Positions 56,661 to 64,000 of a stretch of 64,000 bases of DNA are shown here, in pieces (position 1 is the stretch's first letter; the number at the start of each line of letters is the position of its first letter). The position numbers and the translations under genes were made by a program. The stretch is from Corynebacterium nuruki S6-4 (GTDB lineage: Bacteria > Actinomycetota > Actinomycetes > Mycobacteriales > Mycobacteriaceae): NCBI RefSeq assembly GCF_007970465.1, contig NZ_CP042429.1, positions 1,550,001 through 1,614,000 of the forward strand, written 5' to 3'. The notes below the pieces were generated by a model that did not search any database, was not told the origin of the DNA, and saw only the letters and a list, made by a program, of their open reading frames with translations.

Positions 56661-57446
56661 TCAGTTCTCCCTGTTCTCGGACTCGGTGGTGGGCAGGACG
56701 GCGGTCGGCGGATCATCCCAGCCGCTGTGGACGGGCTGCAGGTGGGAGGGGTCCTCGCCGAGCTGCACGACCGTGTGCGCCGGGGCGTCCGGCGGCAGCG
56801 GGTTCACCGTGTTGACGATGACCGGCATGTCCCCGGCCATCCGGGCGAGCAGATGGACCAGCACCGCGCGGTCGTGGTGTTCCCGCACCTGCTCCAGGTC
56901 ATCCATGACGAGCATGCGGATGTCCCGCCCGTCGGCGGAGCGGCCCGGGTGGGACGGACGCAGCGACAGGCTGATCCGCAGCAGCAGCCGGTCCAGGGAG
57001 GTGAGGTCGGAGACCCAGGCGTCCAGCGGGGGCAGGTCGCGGTCGCCGAAGACCGGGGCGCACACCGCGGCGAGTTCCTCCCGGGTCGCCCGGGAGGTGA
57101 GCCGGTACCAGGGGCGGGACCAGGCCTTGTTCTCGGTGAGGATGTCGCGGACCCGGACCGAGCGGGGCAGTTGGTCGAGCTGGTCCACACCGGCGAGTGC
57201 GACATGCCGGCGGATCTGTGCGGGTGCAGTCATGCCGAGGACCTCGACGGTGCCGCCGCTGGGCTTCATCCGGCCGGAGATGACGAGGGAGAGTGCGGTG
57301 CGTCCGGACTCGCCGGGGCCGGTGATGGCGGTGAGACCGGTCGCCCCGAGTGTGAAGCTGACGGGACCGAAGACGCTCCCCTCCTCCGCCGTGAGTTCCA
57401 GCTCGGTGGCCGTCACGGACGGTGCGGCGTGTGGTTCTCCGGTCAT
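56661..57446 (-). CDS. Degenerate ABC-type ATP-binding protein
   Basis: 261 residues from the ATG at 57446, with AGGGAGA upstream. It has the ABC-type start (FGPVSFTLGATGLTAITG), but the Walker A is GPGESGRT (43-50), with Arg where Lys is needed. The signature LSGGQ is replaced by SDLTSLDR (about 146-153), and the Walker B reads MLVMDDLEQV (178-187), with Asp for Glu. The H-loop His is absent (VIVNTVNP). It can hardly hydrolyse ATP in the usual way. It may bind nucleotide without turnover or serve as an adaptor for the YhgE protein. Confidence 0.8.
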   Translation of the reverse strand: MTGEPHAAPSVTATELELTAEEGSVFGPVSFTLGATGLTAITGPGESGRTALSLVISGRMKPSGGTVEVLGMTAPAQIRRHVALAGVDQLDQLPRSVRVRDILTENKAWSRPWYRLTSRATREELAAVCAPVFGDRDLPPLDAWVSDLTSLDRLLLRISLSLRPSHPGRSADGRDIRMLVMDDLEQVREHHDRAVLVHLLARMAGDMPVIVNTVNPLPPDAPAHTVVQLGEDPSHLQPVHSGWDDPPTAVLPTTESENREN

Positions 57447-57481
57447 GGGGTCTCCCTGGGGTGCGGCGGTTATCCAGTTAA

Positions 57482-57501
57482 CAGACATATAAATATAGCT
57501 G
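57482..57501. promoter_or_regulatory. AT-rich imperfect palindrome upstream of the YhgE operon
   Basis: CAGACATATAAATATAGCTG, a 20-bp imperfect dyad 36 bp upstream of the ABC-like start, in an otherwise GC-rich region. It could be a repressor site (TetR-like) over the promoter. Confidence 0.45.
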
Positions 57502-57630
57502 AACCCGCTTCTCCGGCACCGGCCCGGGGCGCAGCTACCCCGGGGATGCTACGGGACAGCCCTGTCCGCCGTACCCCGTTCGCCGATGCGATCGGGGTGG
57601 TGTCAGGCACCGCCGGACGCCGCAGCGGGC

Positions 57631-57680
57631 ACTGTCAGGGGCTGCCGGGGACTGCCGCGGACTGCCGCGGACTGCCGAGC
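57631..57680 (+). repeat. Five tandem 10-bp repeats (ACTGCCGCGG type)
   Basis: Successive decamers ACTGTCAGGG, GCTGCCGGGG, ACTGCCGCGG (twice) and ACTGCCGAGC. The period is exactly 10 bp. Confidence 0.75.
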
Positions 57681-57729
57681 ATTTTCGGGCGTTGTCAGCC
57701 GCCGTCAAGCACCACAGGACGCCACGGCC

Positions 57730-57920
57730 AGCAGGCCACCTGTCCGCGCGGCAGACCACCTGTCCGCGCGGCAGACCACCTGTCCGCGTGGCAGGCCACC
57801 TGTGCGGGCGGCAGGCCATCTGTCCGCGTGGCAGGCCACCTGTGCGGGCGGCAGGCCAAAAGTGCCCCCATACCCATGGTGAACGGTGTTTATGCCTGCC
57901 AGACGGACAGATGGTCTGCC
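57730..57920 (-). repeat. Array C: 51-bp core with seven 20-bp units
   Basis: Core 57850-57900 in the orientation opposite to arrays A and B. Six units of exactly 20 bp (57730-57849; on the minus strand GCGCGGACAGGTGGCCTGCC and close variants) lie to its left and one inverted unit (57901-57920) to its right. Confidence 0.85.
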
Positions 57921-57990
57921 ACCGGCCAGGATCCACCGCCGGACCCGGAGTCCGAAGCCGACAGACACTGACCTGCTCCCCACGGCGCGG

Positions 57991-58090
57991 ATCAGCGTCT
58001 GTCAGTGCCTGTCAGTGCCTGTTAGCGCCTGTCAGTGCCCGTCGTCAGCGCCTGCCGGTGCCCGTCAGGATCCGTCAGGGTCTGTCACTG
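57991..58090 (+). repeat. About ten tandem 10-bp repeats (GTCAGTGCCT type)
   Basis: Decamers GTCAGTGCCT (58001, 58011), GTTAGCGCCT, GTCAGTGCCC and further variants run in phase up to the hemD stop region. No gene lies in the 57502-58108 gap. Confidence 0.75.
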
Positions 58091-58108
58091 TCCCCCGAAC
58101 CGGCCGAC

Positions 58109-59941
58109 TCAGCTCTCCGGCTGCGTGCGCCGCCGACGACGACGCTTGCGCGGCGGCGGCAGCTCGCCACTCGCCCGCAGCTTCGCCACATGTGCCGCCA
58201 GTGCGTCCACCAGCTCCGGCACACCGGCGACCTCCGGCATGACGTCGACCCGCAGGCCGTGCTCCCGGGCGGTCTGCGCGGCCATCGGCCCGATGCAGGC
58301 GATGATCGTGCGGGTGTGGGGCTTGCCGGCGATGCCCACCAGGTTCTTCACCGTCGACGAGGAGGTGAAGCACACCGCGTCGAAACCGCCGGACTTGATC
58401 ATGTCGCGGATCTCCTGGCTCGGCGGCGCCGCGCGCACCGTCCGGTACGCGACGACATCCTCCACCGACCAGCCGAGGTCGATGAGCCCGGCGACGAGCG
58501 TGTCCGTGGCGATGTCGGCCCTCGGCAGCAGGACCCGGTCCACCGGGTCGAGGTCCTCGTCGTACGGCGGGAACACCTCGACGAGACCGGCGGCGTTGCG
58601 GGCGTTGTCCCGCGGCAGCAGCTCCGGGGTGATGCCCAGGTCGCGGACCGCCTGCGCGGTCTTCTGACCGACCGCGGCGACCCGGACGCCGGCGAGCGCA
58701 CGGGCGTCCAGACCGAAGTCGGCGAACTTCTCCCACACCGCCTTCACCGCGTTGACGGAGGTGAAGACGATCCACTGATACCGGCCGTCGACCAGACCCT
58801 TGATCGCCCGCTCCATCTGCGCCGGGTTCCGCGGCGGCTCGGTGGAGATCGTCGGCACCTCGATGGGGATGGCGCCGTGCGCGGTCAGCCGGGCGCTCAT
58901 CGGCCCCGCCTGCGACTTCGCCCGGGGCACGAGGACGTTCCAGCCGTACAGGGCCCGGTTCTCCCACCAGGAGTACTTGCTGCGCCGCGAGGCCTGCGCT
59001 CCGACGGTCACGACGAGCTCCGCCGGCATCTCGGTCTCCTTGGCCAGCGGGCCGGAGGACGCGACGACGGACTTCAGCGTGTCGAGGGTGACATCGTAGG
59101 AGCGCTGCAGCCGGGTGGTGGCGTGCGTCGTCACCGTGGCCGGCGTGGACCCCGCCACGCCACGGCTCTTGAGCTCGCGGGCGATGGTCGCCAGGTCCGC
59201 CGGGGTGGTCGTGATGATCAACGGCTGGGGCGCCGCAGCGACGCGGTCCCAGTCGGGCACCGCACAGGTCTGGGCCCCGTCGGCACCGGCAGCCCCAGTT
59301 GCACTGTCGCTTCCGGCGACCGCGGACGCCGCGCTGGCCGCAGCCACGCCACGCAGGTCGAGGGCGGTGTAGCCCTCACCGGTGGGGATACCGGTGAACG
59401 CGGGCAGCGCCCCGGCCCCGGTCATCCCCGGGATGACCTCGAACTCGGCACCGAGGGCCTGGACCTCCCGCAGTTCCTCGAGCACGGTCGGGTCGTCGAC
59501 CGGGTTACCGGCGACGAGCCGGACGACGCGACCGGATTCCCGGGTCTGGTCGACGAGCTGGCGGGCGAGTTCCGCCGGCGGCAGCGGGACGCCACCGTGG
59601 TCGACATCGCCGGTGACGACGATCTCGGCGGCGCTCAGCCCGGTCGGACGCGGCGGACGGCGGCGCGACCCGGCCTCCTTCGCGGCGGCGACCTCGGCCT
59701 GCCAGGCCCGGTCGGCGGCTTCCCGCTTCGACTCGGGAACGGGCAGTTCGGCGGCGATCAGGTCGCGCACGGGGGCGGCGACGTCGCTGGCGACCCAGGC
59801 GTAGGTCGTGTTCTCCAGGATCTCCCGGGCCCGGACGGTCAGCAACTCCGGGTTACCTGGTCCGGCGCCGACGAACAGAACACGTCCGTCACCGGTCGAC
59901 GGACCGGCGGTTCCGGGCAGGGTGTTTCCGGCAGTGGTCAT
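58109..59941 (-). CDS. hemD: Uroporphyrinogen-III synthase fused to a uroporphyrinogen methyltransferase-type domain
   Basis: 610 residues from the ATG at 59941 (MTTAGNTLPG). The N-terminal domain has the SUMT/CysG motif FVGAGPGNPELLTVRAR (23-39) and extends to about residue 270, with GVAGSTPATVTTHATT as a late conserved segment. The C-terminal HemD domain begins near GWNVLVPRAKSQAG and includes WIVFTSVNAVKAVWE, AAVGQKTAQAVRDLG, DAVCFTSSSTVKNLVG and CIGPMAAQTAREHG. It ends in a poly-Arg tail. It closes the tetrapyrrole ring; the methylase half would lead to siroheme. This fusion is typical of actinobacteria. It starts 97 bp after hemC. Confidence 0.94.
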   Translation of the reverse strand: MTTAGNTLPGTAGPSTGDGRVLFVGAGPGNPELLTVRAREILENTTYAWVASDVAAPVRDLIAAELPVPESKREAADRAWQAEVAAAKEAGSRRRPPRPTGLSAAEIVVTGDVDHGGVPLPPAELARQLVDQTRESGRVVRLVAGNPVDDPTVLEELREVQALGAEFEVIPGMTGAGALPAFTGIPTGEGYTALDLRGVAAASAASAVAGSDSATGAAGADGAQTCAVPDWDRVAAAPQPLIITTTPADLATIARELKSRGVAGSTPATVTTHATTRLQRSYDVTLDTLKSVVASSGPLAKETEMPAELVVTVGAQASRRSKYSWWENRALYGWNVLVPRAKSQAGPMSARLTAHGAIPIEVPTISTEPPRNPAQMERAIKGLVDGRYQWIVFTSVNAVKAVWEKFADFGLDARALAGVRVAAVGQKTAQAVRDLGITPELLPRDNARNAAGLVEVFPPYDEDLDPVDRVLLPRADIATDTLVAGLIDLGWSVEDVVAYRTVRAAPPSQEIRDMIKSGGFDAVCFTSSSTVKNLVGIAGKPHTRTIIACIGPMAAQTAREHGLRVDVMPEVAGVPELVDALAAHVAKLRASGELPPPRKRRRRRRTQPES

Positions 59942-60038
59942 CAAGAAGCTTTCTCGGTTCTCGTGGGCGGGGCGGGGGCGACGGAGAGTCTGGCGGCGGT
60001 CGGACGGGGTTCCGGCCGGACGACAGGTGGGGCGGTGG

Positions 60039-60998
60039 TCAGAGCGGGCCCGACGGGGCGGCCGCGGCCATGATCTCGGCGGCACCCTCCTCGAGCAGTT
60101 CGCGGCCTATCCGGGCACCGAGTTCTGCCGCGGCCGCATGGTCATGGTCGGCGCCGTCGAAGGCACCGGTGGTCTCGCGGACCAGTCGTCGGGAACCGTC
60201 CAGGGCGAACACGCCGCCGCGCAGCAGCATCCTGCCGTTGGACACCTCGGACCACGCGCCGACCGGGGCGGTGCACCCGGCCTGCAGTGTGGCGAGGATC
60301 TGCCGTTCCGCGACAGCCCGGGCGTGGGACACGTGGTCGTCGAGTGCCCGGACCGCGGCGACGGCCTCGGCGTCGTCCGCACGGACCTCCACGCACAGGG
60401 CACCCTGGGCGGGTGCGGGCATGATGTCCGCCGGGTCGACGGTCTCGGCGGCGCGGGCGAGTCCCCCGACCCGTTCGAGACCGGCACGGGCGAGGACCAC
60501 GGCGGCGAGGTCGCCTTCACCCGAGCCGTCACCGACGCGACCCATCCGGGTGTCGATGTTGCCGCGGATCGGGACGCACCCCAGGTCCGGGCGCAGTCCG
60601 CGGATCTGGGCGACCCGGCGGGGTGCACCGGTCCCGATCTGAGCGCCCTGCGGCAGGTCCCGCAGCCGGATGTTGTCCAGGCTGACGAGGACCTCACGGG
60701 CGTCCGCGCGCAGCGGCACGACCTGGATGAAGCGGGGATCGGGGGCGGTGGGCAGATCCTTGAAGGAGTGCACGGCGACATCGCACTCGCCGGCGGCGAG
60801 GGCGTTGCGCAGGGTCTCGGTGAACACCCCCACACCGATCCGGTTCACGGGGGTCTGCGCCTTCTGCGAGGCGTCCCCGGGAGTGTGGACGAAGTGCAGT
60901 TCGGCGGGGTCACCACCGGCGGTGAGGGCGTCGCTGACGGTGCCGGCCTGGGTCCGGGCCAGCACGCTGGCGCGGGTACCGACGAGAAGAGTGCGCAT
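60039..60998 (-). CDS. hemC: Porphobilinogen deaminase HemC
   Basis: Assembles four porphobilinogens into hydroxymethylbilane; 319 residues. It starts MRTLLVGTRASVLARTQAG. Cys242 in LQAGCTAPVGA carries the dipyrromethane cofactor, and Asp83 lies in AVHSFKDLPTAPD. The APAQGALCVEVR segment is conserved. The ATG overlaps the hemA stop by one base (TGATG), so the genes are coupled. Confidence 0.97.
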   Translation of the reverse strand: MRTLLVGTRASVLARTQAGTVSDALTAGGDPAELHFVHTPGDASQKAQTPVNRIGVGVFTETLRNALAAGECDVAVHSFKDLPTAPDPRFIQVVPLRADAREVLVSLDNIRLRDLPQGAQIGTGAPRRVAQIRGLRPDLGCVPIRGNIDTRMGRVGDGSGEGDLAAVVLARAGLERVGGLARAAETVDPADIMPAPAQGALCVEVRADDAEAVAAVRALDDHVSHARAVAERQILATLQAGCTAPVGAWSEVSNGRMLLRGGVFALDGSRRLVRETTGAFDGADHDHAAAAELGARIGRELLEEGAAEIMAAAAPSGPL

Positions 60999-62401
60999 CA
61001 GGAAGCCTCCCCGCTCATGAGGTTGCCGATCCTGGCCTTGCCGGCCTCACCGACGTCCAGCGAGCGGGAGACCGCGGCCGAGGAGCCGGAGGGCAGGTTG
61101 AACAGCACGGCGAGGGCCTCGGCGTAGTTCACCGCGCCACCCTCCGAGCTCAACTTCTTCACCTGCACGGTCGGGGTGTGCAGCAGTTTGTCGACCACGC
61201 GCCGGACCGTTCGGGTCACCTCGGCACGGTCGGCGTCCGACATCCCGGGGGTCCGGCGGATCAGCTGGCCGAGCTCGTCGTCGACGACCTCGGAGGCCCG
61301 CTGCCGCAGTGCCTTCACCGTGGGGACCACGGACTGCACCCGGACCTGGTCCAGGTACTCGGCAAGTTCGGACGCCACGATGTCGTGGGCCGCGTGCTCG
61401 TCACTGCCGCCGTCACCGGCCAGGGCGCTGAGCTCCTCGATGTTGAGGAGGCGGACATCGGCCCCGGTGGCGGCGTCCGACGCGTCCACGACGGCATCCT
61501 CGATGTCCCGGGGCATCGACAGGTCGACGAGCACCATCCGGTGCGGACGCTCCTGCTCGGCCGCGGCGACCTCGGCGGCACCGAGGACGGTGCCGACGGC
61601 GCCGGTCGCGGAGACCACCAGGTCGATGTCGGTGAGGACCGCGGGCATGCAGTCGAGGTCCACCGCATCGGCGGCGGTGCCGGCCTGCCGGGCGTGGTCG
61701 GCGAGGTTCTCGGCGCGGCTGAGCGTGCGGTTGGCCACCGTCACGTGGTCGACGCCGGCCCGGCCGAGGTAGGTCGAGGCGAGCGAGGCCATCGCGCCGG
61801 CGCCGATGACCAGCGCCCGGTGGCCCGCCATCGTCGTCACGCCGAGTTCGGCGAGCGCGTGGTCGAGGGAGAAACTCACCATCGAGGATCCGGCGCCGTC
61901 GACGTCGGTCTCGGAGTGGACCCGCTTGCCGGTACGCAGTGCGCGCTGGGTGAGGTCGTGGAGGGTCGTGCCGACCGTGCCGGTGTCCGACGCGGACTGG
62001 TAGGCGGCGCGGAGCTGGCCGATGACCTGCTGCTCGCCGATGACCATCGAGTCCAGCCCGGCGGCGACGGTGAGCATGTGCTCCGCGGCGGCGTCGGCGT
62101 ACCGGACGTAGAGGTAGGGTTCCAGCTCGGCTGCGGCCATGCCGGAGTGGGCGGCCACGGTCTCCACGACGTGGTCGAGGGCCGGGTGGAACGCCGTGGT
62201 CGCGACGTAGAACTCCATCCGGTTGCATGTCGAGAGCACCAGGGCCTCGGTGACGCACTGCCCGTCGAGCAGATCGCGTTCCAGGTCGGCGAGCTCCCCG
62301 GGCGCGACCGCGGTCTTCTCCAGCACCCGCACGGGTGCCGACCGGAAGGACAGTCCGACCAGAAGGACGGCCGCGGGTCCCGTCATACCGAGTACTGCCA
62401 T
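60998..62401 (-). CDS. hemA: Glutamyl-tRNA reductase HemA
   Basis: First committed enzyme of C5 haem synthesis, 467 residues. I start at the ATG at 62401 (MAVLGMTGPA), with GCAGGAGG 11 nt upstream; an in-frame ATG at 62437 is upstream of that site. Catalytic Cys59 lies in LSTCNRMEFY (Met where many have Thr-Glu). EQQVIGQLRAAYQSA, LVIGAGAMASLASTYL (NADPH site) and VSATGAVGTVLG follow, then a dimerisation helix region. It is the first gene of hemA-hemC-hemD. Confidence 0.97.
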   Translation of the reverse strand: MAVLGMTGPAAVLLVGLSFRSAPVRVLEKTAVAPGELADLERDLLDGQCVTEALVLSTCNRMEFYVATTAFHPALDHVVETVAAHSGMAAAELEPYLYVRYADAAAEHMLTVAAGLDSMVIGEQQVIGQLRAAYQSASDTGTVGTTLHDLTQRALRTGKRVHSETDVDGAGSSMVSFSLDHALAELGVTTMAGHRALVIGAGAMASLASTYLGRAGVDHVTVANRTLSRAENLADHARQAGTAADAVDLDCMPAVLTDIDLVVSATGAVGTVLGAAEVAAAEQERPHRMVLVDLSMPRDIEDAVVDASDAATGADVRLLNIEELSALAGDGGSDEHAAHDIVASELAEYLDQVRVQSVVPTVKALRQRASEVVDDELGQLIRRTPGMSDADRAEVTRTVRRVVDKLLHTPTVQVKKLSSEGGAVNYAEALAVLFNLPSGSSAAVSRSLDVGEAGKARIGNLMSGEAS

Positions 62402-62494
62402 GGACGCACAGCCTCCTGCATTGTCAATGTTCGTCAATCCGCCGGACGTCCGGCGGGGCCTCTCCCCCGCATCCGTCAGCGGTACCGGTTACCT

Positions 62495-62524
62495 ACGGTA
62501 TCCGTTGAGACCCCCCGATGACAA
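62495..62524 (-). promoter_or_regulatory. Promoter of hemACD
   Basis: Minus-strand TTGTCA (62519-62524), 18-bp spacer, TACCGT (62495-62500), about 95 bp upstream of the hemA ATG. A GGTAACCGGTACC dyad lies just downstream. Confidence 0.6.
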
Positions 62525-62557
62525 AAGGCGCGGAGGCGGCTGTTATAAGGACCCCGG

Positions 62558-62821
62558 TCAGGACGCCGTGAGTGCGGCCTCGAGTTCCTCGTCGTCGATC
62601 TCCCAGCACGCGATCTCCTCGTCGTCGACGAGGACCACCGGGACCCGGTCCCCGAACTCCACCGCGAGCGGTCCCGACGAGTCGACGTCGACGACCTCCA
62701 GCGGGGCCCCGTGTCCGGCGCAGACCGGTTCGATCTGGGCCCGGACGCGGGCACAGGAGCCGCAGGTGCTGCGGACCATGAGGGTGACCGTGTGGATGCC
62801 GGTCGGCTGCGTGCTGTCCAT
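62558..62821 (-). CDS. Thioredoxin-fold (glutaredoxin/DUF836-type) protein
   Basis: 87 residues from the ATG at 62821 (MDSTQPTGIHTVTLM). A CGSC pair (residues about 20-23) lies in MVRSTCGSCARVRAQIEPVC, followed by PLEVVDVDSSGPLAVEFGDR, cis-Pro segment VPVVLVDDEEIACWEID and a short C-terminal helix. It fits the small glutaredoxin-like proteins placed before hemA (Rv0508 in mycobacteria). A TAGGGT -10 box ends 7 bp before the ATG, so the transcript is probably leaderless. Confidence 0.85.
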   Translation of the reverse strand: MDSTQPTGIHTVTLMVRSTCGSCARVRAQIEPVCAGHGAPLEVVDVDSSGPLAVEFGDRVPVVLVDDEEIACWEIDDEELEAALTAS

Positions 62822-62988
62822 GCCGGTGACCCTACCGCTGTGGCCGGCACCGCCCCAAGGTGCCCCAAGATGCCCCGGACACACCACAGGCCCAGACACA
62901 GGGTCGACCCCACCGTACGGTGGTGCCGTGCCTGTCTCTGGGCCTGTCTCTGCCGGCGCAGAGGGTTCCGGTCGGAACGACCTTCCCT

Positions 62989-63090
62989 CTACTTTCCGAG
63001 CTTCCGCCGCTGAACCCGGGTACGGCGCAGCATCTTGCGGTGCTTCTTCTTCGACATACGCTTGCGGCGCTTCTTGATGACGGAACCCAT
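62989..63090 (-). CDS. 30S ribosomal protein bS22
   Basis: 33 residues, nearly all basic: [20 protein letters not shown] and then [13 protein letters not shown]. It matches the AurKAIP1/COX24-domain small-subunit protein bS22 of actinobacteria, including its usual neighbours (a BldC-like protein and proC; Rv0500A and Rv0500B). It has GGAGGACCC upstream of the ATG. The protein sits near the decoding centre of the 30S subunit. It is too short for length-based gene finding. Confidence 0.95.
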   Translation of the reverse strand: MGSVIKKRRKRMSKKKHRKMLRRTRVQRRKLGK

Positions 63091-63199
63091 GGGTCCTCCT
63101 CGTCACTCGACTTCGGTTACGGACTGGTCGGCTCCCGCGCACCGGAAAACCCCGGTGACGACGGTAACGGCCTCGACCGAACCGACACGAATGGTCAAC

Positions 63200-63227
63200 A
63201 TTGTATCGTCCGGGACCCGTCACCCAA
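63200..63227 (-). promoter_or_regulatory. Candidate promoter for bS22
   Basis: Minus-strand TTGGGT (63222-63227), 16-bp spacer, TACAAT (63200-63205). It lies directly after the terminator of the upstream gene. Confidence 0.45.
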
Positions 63228-63269
63228 AAATGACCCTCCCTGTCGGCGCACAGCCGACGGGGAGGGTCA
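63226..63269 (-). terminator. Terminator downstream of the BldC-like gene
   Basis: On the minus strand TGACCCTCCC pairs with GGGAGGGTCA around an inner GTCGGC/GCCGAC stem, followed by TTTTTGGG. Canonical intrinsic terminator. Confidence 0.9.
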
Positions 63270-63282
63270 GGAACAGACCGGG

Positions 63283-63501
63283 TCAGCCGACCTGGTCGTT
63301 GCGGCCCGCATCGTAGACGGAGGCGCCCAGGTACTCGGAGACCGCCTGCTCGTGAACGCGGAAAGACCTTCCGACGCGCACAGCGGGCAGCTCACCGGAG
63401 TGGACGAGCCGGTAGACGGTCATCTTCGACACCCGCATGAGGTCTGCAACCTCTGCGACCGTGAGGAATGTTCCGTTGTCGTTCTTTCCTGCGTTTGCCA
63501 T
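63283..63501 (-). CDS. BldC-like DNA-binding protein (MerR-type helix-turn-helix)
   Basis: 72 residues from the ATG at 63501 (MANAGKNDNGTFLTV), with AAAGGA 8 nt upstream. FLTVAEVADLMRVSKMTVYRL is the helix-turn-helix, and VHSGELPAVRVGRSFRVHEQ with AVSEYLGAS the wing, as in BldC/excisionase-family proteins (Rv0500A). In Streptomyces BldC controls development; here it is probably a nucleoid-type or general regulator. It has its own terminator. A TAGGAT -10-like hexamer lies near 63580. Confidence 0.92.
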   Translation of the reverse strand: MANAGKNDNGTFLTVAEVADLMRVSKMTVYRLVHSGELPAVRVGRSFRVHEQAVSEYLGASVYDAGRNDQVG

Positions 63502-63703
63502 ATTCTCATCCTTTACGACGCGGCCACGCGCTGCAGGCTTCCCCTCCTGCAGGACTGTCACACGTAGAGCGCTGCGACCATCCTAGCGGGATTCCTGTGA
63601 CTGGTGCGACAGAGAGACATAAATGACACCAGTGCAATCCGACGTGACGGGTTTCTACTCGTGGTCACAGTTGAAACCAGAAGTAACCAACGGGATAACT
63701 AAC
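63502..63703 (-). other. Leader of the BldC-like gene
   Basis: A 7-bp CTGCAGG/CCTGCAG hairpin (63532-63553) lies in the untranslated leader, and the -10-like TAGGAT is further upstream. No gene is seen. Confidence 0.35.
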
Positions 63704-63721
63704 TACCCCCGCACGGGGGTA
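63704..63721 (-). terminator. Hairpin at the end of proC
   Basis: TACCCCCG-TG-CGGGGGTA starts at the base after the proC stop codon and is followed by GTTAGTTATC. An 8-bp stem with a 2-nt loop, probably a terminator. Confidence 0.6.
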
Positions 63722-64000
63722 TCAGTCGTCCTTGCCGGCGGGCCGGCCGAGCTCCTTCGACCGGTCCGCACAGGCCTCGAGGCCACGGAAGAACGCCTTC
63801 CGCAGACCGTTCTCCTCCAGTGAGCGCAGCGCCGCCGCCGTCGTCCCACCCGGGCTCGTGACATTCGCCCGGAGCTCCGACGGCGAGTTCTCCCCGGCCG
63901 CGAGCATCGTCGCCGCACCCTCGATGGTGCCGATGGCGAGCTTCTCCGCGGTCGCCCGGGTCAGACCCAGCTGCACGCCCGCATCCGTCATCGCCTCGGC
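63722..64000 (-). CDS. proC: Pyrroline-5-carboxylate reductase (5' end outside window)
   Basis: C-terminal 92 residues of ProC, the last step of proline synthesis. The segment [20 protein letters not shown], then [20 protein letters not shown] with the conserved VTSPGGTT, and the C-terminal helix [20 protein letters not shown] match the family. The NADPH-binding N-terminal domain lies beyond the right edge. The gene is followed on its strand by the BldC-like protein and bS22. Confidence 0.94.
   Translation of the reverse strand, partial: AEAMTDAGVQLGLTRATAEKLAIGTIEGAATMLAAGENSPSELRANVTSPGGTTAAALRSLEENGLRKAFFRGLEACADRSKELGRPAGKDD

Noticed and set aside
57692..60073. Long plus-strand frame opposite hemD.
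   Set aside because: It is antisense to a clear HemD/SUMT fusion and crosses the repeat array.

Overview
The window reads as a contiguous piece of a high-GC Corynebacterium chromosome. The basis is the gene order (rpoC-rpoB-rplL-rplJ; menaquinone genes next to a mgtA-type mannosyltransferase; the cytochrome c maturation operon with a gpm2-type phosphatase; hemL/hemB/hemD/hemC/hemA; bS22, a BldC-like protein, proC), the actinobacterial bS22, a DUF3068/PorA-type protein, and many starts preceded by TANNNT -10 boxes with almost no leader. By memory of gene order it parallels, in reverse, the proC-to-rpoC stretch of C. glutamicum. The GC-rich intergenic repeats suggest a high-GC species; the species itself cannot be fixed from the sequence alone.

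Layout. 1-14.0 kb (minus strand): rpoC (3' end outside the window), rpoB, DUF3068 protein, rplL, rplJ with its leader, rplA, rplK, nusG, secE and tRNA-Trp, with one plus-strand lipase gene between rplJ and rplA. 14.4-15.4 kb: tRNA-Met, tRNA-Thr and tRNA-Tyr with terminators and promoters. 15.5-33.1 kb: menaquinone synthesis and modification (ispB-type prenyl synthase, menJ, menG, menD, menC, menB, menE, menA), with mgtA, a phosphate transporter operon, and one gene split by an IS256-family element. 33.5-42.5 kb: dTDP-rhamnose genes (rfbA, rfbC, rfbB), a ferredoxin reductase/desaturase pair and small secreted proteins. 41.4-46.5 kb: cytochrome c maturation (ccsB, resB, ccdA, tlpA/resA, gpm2-like). 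47-62.4 kb: an iron-siderophore binding lipoprotein and haem genes hemL, hemB, hemD, hemC, hemA, interleaved with a P-type-ATPase-like gene, two membrane proteins and a YhgE/Pip plus ABC-like pair. 62.5-64 kb: a thioredoxin-fold protein, bS22, the BldC-like regulator and proC (5' end outside).

Functionally the window joins transcription and translation genes to respiration: menaquinone, haem and cytochrome c maturation are all encoded within about 45 kb. hemE and hemY, which I recall lying next to hemL in C. glutamicum, are not here; menF, menH and rfbD are also not here.

The most unusual material is intergenic. One repeat family (three arrays) has a 51-bp imperfectly palindromic core flanked by inverted units of exactly 20 bp. 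A second family (two arrays in opposite orientation) repeats CGAACCGACAGGTCG at exactly 41 bp and ends in a shared GAAAAATC-containing unit. I do not recognise either family. Also notable are two nucleotide-binding proteins that have lost catalytic residues: a P-type ATPase in which DKTGT is NRAGT, and an ABC-type protein whose Walker A lysine is arginine.
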